Positions 62,256 to 64,000 of a DNA stretch of 64,000 nucleotides are shown here, one piece after another. The stretch spans positions 186,001 through 250,000 of the forward strand of contig CAVWJS010000011.1 in assembly GCA_963755495.1 (NCBI GenBank), read 5' to 3'. The DNA comes from Bog-473 sp963755495 (GTDB taxonomy: Bacteria > Actinomycetota > Acidimicrobiia > Acidimicrobiales > RAAP-2). A program made the position numbers and the translations under genes. The notes under the pieces are model-generated. The model was not told the origin of the DNA. It saw nothing but the letters and a program-made list of their open reading frames with translations, and made no database searches. Numbering within the stretch: the stretch's first letter is position 1; the number at the start of each line of letters is the position of its first letter.

Positions 62256-62450
62256 TCAAAAATTTTCACCGAAGTCCGCCAGCGGGTTCACCGAAGTCGG
62301 GTGAATTGCCTGGTCAGTCGAGCATGCGGGTGTGACAAGCACCCGGTTCGACCCTGCTGCGTCCCGATTTCTGGGGCGTGGGCCGCGGGGAAATAAGGGT
62401 GGGCGGTCTCTTCTCGATGGCGCCCCTTTGGGGCGCGTGAGCTGGGTCAG

Positions 62451-63429
62451 CTATCCCGGAGCGGTTTCGACCTCGGGCATCGGCTGCTCGGCTGGTTCGA
62501 GGGAGTCCCGTTGATGACGCCTTCTGCGGCGGCGGGTAGGGCCGACGGCGACTCGGCGGGCTTCTTCCGCCTGGCGCCGCTCGAAGGACTCGAGGATCCG
62601 CACGTTGCGCACGACGACGGCGAGGGCGTACATGAGCGTGTTCTTGGCCCGACCGAAGAGGCGGCACCAGCCCCGGCGGATCCCGCCGACGGAAGGATCG
62701 GCCAACGACGCGTAGGTGCGCTCAGCCGCGGTGCGCCGGGCATACGAGTCGCGATGGGCCGGCCCGGCGTAGTCGTGCTTTTGACGCGGTCTTCTCGTTT
62801 ACCTGTGGCGGAACGGTGATGCTCCGTTGCGCGCAACAGCGCGGCAGTTCTTCGGGCGGGTGCGACACGCTCGGGTGGTCGAACGACAGGGCCAACGAGG
62901 CCGCCTGGTGCGGGCAGCGGACCTTGCCGGCCGCGGCCGGACACATGACGCGCTGGTAGCCGTCGCTGTCGGGAGCACTGAGCGGGGAGAACTTATAACG
63001 CGCCAACTCGGCAAAGCGGGCGTCGTGCGCCGCGGTCTCTTCTTCGGTGGCCCCCCGCTTGAGTGGCCCGAGGTCCAAGAGCGCTTCGGGGGTAGCCGGA
63101 CAGAACAGTGCGCCGTTGGCGCCGATGGCTCCTTCGAAGGTGCCCCGGCGGCCCCGATCCCCCGGGTGCAGGTCCATGACCAAGGCGGCCCCGGCGCCTC
63201 GCAACGGCGCAGCGAAGGTCTTGGGGTGCCGGTTGGAGTATCCGCAGTCGACCAGTACGTCGCCCAAGGCGACTCCGCCATCATGGAGGCGCACGAGGGT
63301 CTGGGCCATGGCCGCGGCGGGGTCGACACTCGGGGCGTGGACGGCGATGCGCCGGACAAGCTCGGGGACTCGGGGGCCCCTCTCGTCGCCCACCATGGTG
63401 GCCACCTGGGCGTAGTAGCCGAAGAAGCC
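62451..63429 (-). mobile_element. Decayed DDE-type transposase fragment
   Basis: The reverse strand reads GFFGYYAQVATMVGDERGPRVP at its truncated N-terminal edge (63,429), then GDVLVDCGYSNRHPKTFAAPLRG, LSAPDSDGYQRVMCPAAAGKVRCPH, a frame break near 62,800 (VPPQVNEK), and in the next frame AERTYASLADPSVGGIRRGWCRLFGRAKNTLMYALAVVVRNVRILESFERR, a typical C-terminus of transposases of the IS1182/IS5-like type. The N-terminal half is missing and at least one frameshift is present, so it is inactive. The exact IS family is uncertain. The stretch 62,256-62,450 holds no gene, only two copies of TTCACCGAAGTC. Confidence 0.65.
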
Positions 63430-64000
63430 AACCGCGGTATCGGGCAGGCGCTAGTGGAGGAAGCCCTGCGGAGAGGCGCCGCTCGGGTGTATGCCGGCAC
63501 ACGTCAGCCCATAAGTCACGCAGATGATCGTGTCACGCCCCTGACCTTGGACATCACCAGCGAGACGCAGATTCAGCAGGCCGTCGCAAAAGTCGCGTCC
63601 CTCGACGTCCTTATCAACAACGCCGGAGTCGCACCCTACGACGATCTGACCGATCGTGGCATTCTGGAAGAGGCTCTGAGGGTGAACTTCTTTGGCCCAT
63701 ACGCGGTGACCCAGGCCTGTCTGCCCTTGCTAACGCGTTCTCGGGGGAAGATCGTCAACAACGTCTCTCTAATGGCCCTCGCCCCGCTTCCGCTCACTCC
63801 GTCATACGCCATCTCAAAGGCGGCGTTCTTCAACATGACGCAGTCGCTCCGCGCACTCCTGGCCGGGCAAGGTGTCACGGTCCACGCCGTTCTGACTGGG
63901 CCCACTGACACGGAGATGACGCGAGGGTTCGATATCCCCAAGGCCACACGGGAGTCGGTTGCCGGAGCGATCTTCGATGGAGTGGAGAACGGGGACGAGG
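63427..64000 (+). pseudogene. SDR-family oxidoreductase, 5' end lost at transposase junction (runs off window)
   Basis: From 63,427 the frame reads ANRGIGQALVEEALRRGAARVYAGTRQ, the second half of the TGxNRGIG cofactor loop, then LDVLINNAGVAPYDDL, IVNNVSLMALAPLPLTPSYAISKAAFFNM (catalytic Ser, Tyr and Lys) and VTVHAVLTGPTDTEMTRGF. The expected first 10-15 residues, with the beta strand and the first Gly of the loop, are replaced by transposase DNA, and no start codon of SDR type precedes. The C-terminus lies outside the window. Substrate unknown. Confidence 0.8.

Noticed and set aside
62256..62450. A second partial tRNA or small RNA next to attR
   Set aside because: Only the 43-bp tRNA duplicate is present; the following bases form no cloverleaf or conserved RNA structure that I can see.

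Overview
The window is a high-GC actinobacterial chromosome segment. GTG starts, GTGA/ATGA stop-start overlaps, two WhiB-type proteins, a GuaB3-type IMP dehydrogenase paralogue, a UPF0182 membrane protein, a mycobacterial Sdh1-like succinate dehydrogenase and secreted 42-residue 'GYWLVASDGGIF' repeats together suggest an uncultured Acidimicrobiia-like actinobacterium. The class-level placement is inference.

Layout. 1-1.3 kb: end of a sugar-hydrolase/SDR operon (minus strand). 1.5-3.7 kb: groES-groEL behind a sigma70-like promoter and a perfect CIRCE operator. 3.9-5.6 kb: a CmoB-like methyltransferase divergent from a NudL-type CoA pyrophosphatase. 5.8-11 kb: guaB3-guaA-pcrA/uvrD. 11-13.6 kb: a B12-binding mutase subunit and sucCD. 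13.8-15.7 kb: a secreted GH43-like protein with tandem repeats. 15.9-20.2 kb: purN-purH-folD-cupin-metF. 20.4-22.6 kb: icd-mdh. 22.7-26.8 kb: a coupled circularly permuted ATP-grasp / alpha-E / transglutaminase / ACT cluster. 26.8-30.8 kb: a broken MFS gene, an SDR, small hypotheticals and an SCP2-like gene. 30.8-34.2 kb: sdhCAB, divergent from a LysR regulator. 35.4-38.9 kb: MoxR ATPase and VWA protein. 39-40.5 kb: two whiB genes flanking a glutamate formimidoyltransferase-like gene. 40.7-51.7 kb: DUF2342 protein, HtrA-like pseudoprotease, MreB, HEAT-repeat protein, PDZ/Lon-type protease, DivIVA-like protein and UPF0182 protein.

At 51,748-51,824 lies an initiator tRNA gene. Its 3' 43 bp (51,780-51,822) recur perfectly at 62,213-62,255. 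The 10.4 kb between is therefore read as a genomic island integrated in tRNA-fMet: PadR plus an ABC exporter, HxlR, a DUF2182 membrane protein, two DUF899 thiol proteins, an ArsR/SRPBCC pair divergent from a DHA2 exporter, and another SRPBCC protein. I recognise no integrase in it. Beyond the island is a decayed transposase whose edge has removed the first residues of an SDR gene that runs off the window.

Quality note: genes at 15.9-26.8 kb and in the island are intact, but nearly every gene from 30.3 to 51.7 kb, including essential ones, is interrupted by single-base frameshifts. These look like sequencing or assembly errors rather than gene decay. I annotate such genes as one CDS each and state where the frame breaks.
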